Origin: Pseudomonadota bacterium
GTDB lineage: Bacteria > Myxococcota > Myxococcia > Myxococcales > Anaeromyxobacteraceae
Assembly (NCBI GenBank): GCA_023411405.1
Contig: JAEYOU010000545.1
Coordinates: forward strand, 1-15,935
DNA: 15,935 nucleotides
Direction: 5' to 3'
The stretch's first letter is position 1; each line of letters starts with the position of its first letter. The position numbers and the translations under genes are program-made. This document shows positions 13,599 to 15,935 of the stretch, piece by piece. The notes beneath the pieces were generated by a model. The model was not told the origin of the DNA and made no database searches. It was given only the letters and a program-made list of their open reading frames with translations.

Positions 13599-15478
13599 GC
13601 CTGGGCCTCAAGACGAGGATCGTCCTCATCGCGTCCGGCGCGATGACGCTCGCGCTCGGCGCGATCACCGCCGTCAGCGGGCACACCTTCCACCAGGAGT
13701 ACAAGGCCGCCCTCCAGTCGCGATCCCTGGCGATCGCCACCAGCCTCGAGGTCCAGCTCCAGCGCGTGCTCCAGCTCGGGCTGGCCCTGGAAGAGCTGAT
13801 CGGGTTCGAGGAGCAGTGCCAGGAGGCCGTGCGCTCGTACGAGGGGATCGAGCACGCGATGGTGATCGGCCCGAACGACACCGTGCTGTTCCACAGCGAG
13901 GCGCGCAGGCGGGGGCAGCGGATCGAGGATCCCGGGCTGCTCGCGGCCTTGCGCTCCCCGGAGGCCACCACGGTCGCCTTCTCGTCCGGAGGGCGCGAGG
14001 CCTACGGCGCGGTCGTCCCCATCCTCGACGTCCGCGGAGCGCGCCAGGCGAGCGTCGTCGTGGTCTTCCCCGCGTCGGTGGTCGCCGCCAAGGCGCGGCA
14101 GATGGCCATCTCCGACCTCGGGGTGGCCCTCTTCTTCGTGGCCCTGGGGATGATCGCGCTCGTCGCGGCGCTGTCGGCGCTGGTCACCCACCCGCTGGCG
14201 AAGCTCATCGACAGGCTCAACGAGATGCGCCACGGCACCGACCTGTCGCGCCGGCTGGCGGTCTCGGCGACGGGCGACATCGGCCGGCTGGCGGGCGCCT
14301 TCAACGGGCTGCTCGAGGAGCTCCAGCGCACCACGGTCTCCAAGGAGGAGCTCGAGAAGGCGATGGCCGTGCTGCGCGAGGCGGAGGAGCGGTACCGCCG
14401 CCTCGTGGTCACCTCGCCGAGCGCCATCTTCGTCGATCGCGGAGACGGCCTCGTGTTCGTGAACTCGTCGGCCCTCGCCCTGCTCGGCGCGGCGCGCGAG
14501 GACCAGCTCCACGGCAGACCCATGATCGACCTCGTGCACCCGGACTCGCGCGCGCAGGTGGAGGAGCACCTCCACTCCCTGCGGAGCGGCGCGCAGACCT
14601 TCCGCGCGCGCGACGTCAAGCTCGTCCGGATCGACAACGCGCTGCTCGACGTGGAGGTCACCGGGATCGCCTTCGCCTACGACGGCGCCCCCGCGGCGCA
14701 GCTCGTCGTCCACGACCTCACCGAGCGGAAGGCGATGCAGGCCCAGCTCGTCGCCGCCGGGCGCCTCGCCTCGCTCGGCGCGCTGGCCCGCGGCGTCGCC
14801 CACGAGATCAACAACCCGCTCTCGTACGTGATCAGCGGCCTCGACCAGGTCGCGACCGACCTGTCCGAGCTCTCCGCGACCGTGCCCGACGAGCGGCTCG
14901 CGGAGACGATGGCCGCGCTGGCCGACGCCCGCCACGGCGCCAACCAGGTCCGCTACATCGTGAACGACCTCCAGGTCTTCTCCCGCGACCGGGATCGCCT
15001 GGAGCCCGTGGAGATCCACCGCGCGCTGGACCTGGCCGTCAAGATGGCCTCGAGCCACATCCGGTACCGCGCACGTTTGGTGAAGGACTACTCCGCGGTC
15101 CCGCGCGTGATGGCGAACGAGGCCCGCCTCGGACAGGTGTTCGTCAACCTGCTCGTGAACGCGGGCCAGGCGCTGCCGGAGGGGCACCCCGAGGAGAACG
15201 AGGTCCGCGTGGTGACGCGGGTCGATCCGGCCGGGCGGGCGGTGGTCGAGGTCCAGGACACGGGCTGCGGGATCCCCGCCGAGATCCGGGATCGGATCTT
15301 CGACCCGTTCTTCACGACCAAGCAGGTCGGGGACGGCACCGGCCTCGGCCTCTTCATCTCGCACGGCATCGTCAAGGCGATGGGCGGTGAGATCTCCATC
15401 GAGAGCGAGGTCGGGCGCGGGACCCGGGTGCGCGTCGCCATCCCGGTCGCGGGCGCGCAGCTGGCCACGGTCGCGTGA
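13595..15478 (+). CDS. Membrane sensor histidine kinase (HAMP-PAS-HisKA-HATPase), 627 aa
   Basis: Predicted inner-membrane histidine kinase. Transmembrane helix 1 is at about residues 8-28, an extracytoplasmic sensor domain at 30-172, helix 2 at 174-197, HAMP at about 198-250, then a short coiled coil and a PAS domain (262-380). The HisKA H-box V-A-H403-E-I-N-N-P carries the phosphorylated His. The ATPase domain has an N-box with Asn518 and Asn522, G1 D555-T-G-C-G, F-box F-D-P-F-F (569-573), and G2 G-T-G-L-G-L (581-586). All catalytic motifs look intact. There is no receiver domain, and no response regulator gene is seen in the window. The start GTG 13595 overlaps the upstream TGA as GTGA, indicating translational coupling; upstream residues in this frame are a shadow of the binding-protein gene. 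The partner regulator and target genes are unknown. Confidence 0.9.
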   Translation: MSLGLKTRIVLIASGAMTLALGAITAVSGHTFHQEYKAALQSRSLAIATSLEVQLQRVLQLGLALEELIGFEEQCQEAVRSYEGIEHAMVIGPNDTVLFHSEARRRGQRIEDPGLLAALRSPEATTVAFSSGGREAYGAVVPILDVRGARQASVVVVFPASVVAAKARQMAISDLGVALFFVALGMIALVAALSALVTHPLAKLIDRLNEMRHGTDLSRRLAVSATGDIGRLAGAFNGLLEELQRTTVSKEELEKAMAVLREAEERYRRLVVTSPSAIFVDRGDGLVFVNSSALALLGAAREDQLHGRPMIDLVHPDSRAQVEEHLHSLRSGAQTFRARDVKLVRIDNALLDVEVTGIAFAYDGAPAAQLVVHDLTERKAMQAQLVAAGRLASLGALARGVAHEINNPLSYVISGLDQVATDLSELSATVPDERLAETMAALADARHGANQVRYIVNDLQVFSRDRDRLEPVEIHRALDLAVKMASSHIRYRARLVKDYSAVPRVMANEARLGQVFVNLLVNAGQALPEGHPEENEVRVVTRVDPAGRAVVEVQDTGCGIPAEIRDRIFDPFFTTKQVGDGTGLGLFISHGIVKAMGGEISIESEVGRGTRVRVAIPVAGAQLATVA

Positions 15479-15557
15479 CGCCCACCACACGAGGGGCCTG
15501 GCCGGCGGGGCGCGCCCGGCTACACCCGGTGCAGCGGCCCGAGAGCCGGAGGACCTC
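15479..15557. other. Short gap after the kinase
   Basis: This is 79 bases holding a GC-rich palindrome, GGGCGCGCCC, but no T-run, so it is not a convincing terminator. The TerB-like gene may be co-transcribed with the kinase. GGAGG (15548-15552) is the ribosome-binding site of the next gene. Confidence 0.5.
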
Positions 15558-15935
15558 ATGACCGACCAGGAGAAGCGCTCGACGCTCGCGGTGTGCCTCA
15601 TGGCCGCCCTCGCCGACGGCGCGGCGGACCGCGAACGGACGGAGCTGAAGCGGATCGCCGACGCGCTCGCCGAGGGCGGAGGCGTGAACCTCGCCACGGT
15701 CTACCAGGACGTCCTGCTCGGCCGGGTGACCCTGGAGGACGTCGCCGCCGGGCTGGGCTCCCCCGAGGTGAAGCGGTACGCGTACGAGATGGCCGTGGTC
15801 GTCTGCGACGCCGACGGCGCCGCGTCGCCCGCCGAGACCGCGTTCCTCGAGCGGCTGCGGACCGCGCTCGGGCTGCCGGAGGAGGCGCGCGCGGTCGTCG
15901 CCGAGGCGGACGCGCTGGCGGCGGCGCCCCTGGCG
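15558..15935 (+). CDS. TerB-like helical protein, 3' truncated by the window end
   Basis: The frame opens at ATG 15558, with GGAGG ending 5 bases upstream, and stays open for 126 codons to the window edge. The protein has no signal peptide. It shows two related helical segments with the TerB/DUF533-like pattern of an acidic A-D-G turn followed by an E-rich helix: A-A-L-A-D-G at about 16-21 with a following R-T-E-L-K-R-I, and C-D-A-D-G at about 83-87 with A-E-T-A-F-L-E-R-L. TerB-like proteins are linked to tellurite resistance and to membrane- or metal-associated stress functions, but most distant members are uncharacterised. The length and any C-terminal fusion cannot be seen. It has the same strand and close spacing as the kinase, so an operon is possible. 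Confidence 0.75.
   Translation, partial: MTDQEKRSTLAVCLMAALADGAADRERTELKRIADALAEGGGVNLATVYQDVLLGRVTLEDVAAGLGSPEVKRYAYEMAVVVCDADGAASPAETAFLERLRTALGLPEEARAVVAEADALAAAPLA

Noticed and set aside
1..15935. CRISPR arrays, tRNA or rRNA genes, insertion sequences, integrase or attachment sites
   Set aside because: I saw no regular spacer-repeat array, cloverleaf, transposase motif or terminal inverted repeats. The only sizeable repeats are domain repeats inside genes.

Overview
The window is very GC-rich and densely coding, with almost every third codon position G or C. Long spurious reading frames run antisense to the real genes. The gene content (multi-domain secreted plant-polysaccharide hydrolases with Ig-like spacers, a PilZ protein with an extra C-terminal domain, a sensor histidine kinase next to a periplasmic binding protein, a TerB-like protein) fits a soil or sediment deltaproteobacterium of the Myxococcota type (Anaeromyxobacter- or Sorangium-like). 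This assignment rests on composition and gene style only, not on a database match.

Left part (1-11087): a plant cell-wall degradation cluster. A secreted GH5 cellulase (195-3272, minus) is transcribed divergently from a PL11 rhamnogalacturonan lyase lipoprotein (3911-7519, plus). Their roughly 640 bp intergenic region carries several short perfect dyads. A strong hairpin terminator follows the lyase. Then comes a small PilZ-domain protein (7807-8502, plus) and a second secreted GH5 cellulase (8742-11087, plus). The two cellulases share the same plan: signal peptide, Cys-less CBM2-like module, Ig-like spacer domains, C-terminal GH5_1-type catalytic domain. They also share an identical 16-nt leader block at exactly the same distance from their start codons. 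Together the three enzymes would open pectin (rhamnogalacturonan I backbone) and cut cellulose. The PilZ protein is a possible c-di-GMP link, but nothing in the sequence proves it acts on these enzymes.

Right part (11088-15935): a sensing and stress segment. A YegD-like Hsp70-family ATPase (11125-12408, minus) converges on the second cellulase and shares a bidirectional terminator with it. Divergent from it is a two-gene unit overlapping by 4 bp: a periplasmic ABC_sub_bind-type binding protein (12516-13598) and a membrane PAS-containing sensor histidine kinase (13595-15478). No permease, ATPase or response regulator is visible, so the binding protein most likely works as the ligand sensor of the kinase. 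A TerB-like helical protein starts at 15558 and runs off the window.

No tRNA, rRNA, CRISPR array, insertion sequence or attachment site was seen. The main points for follow-up are the shared cellulase leader, the palindrome abutting the lyase ribosome-binding site, the divergent-promoter dyad, the unclassified Cys-rich C-terminal domain of the lyase, and the transporter-less binding protein/kinase pair.
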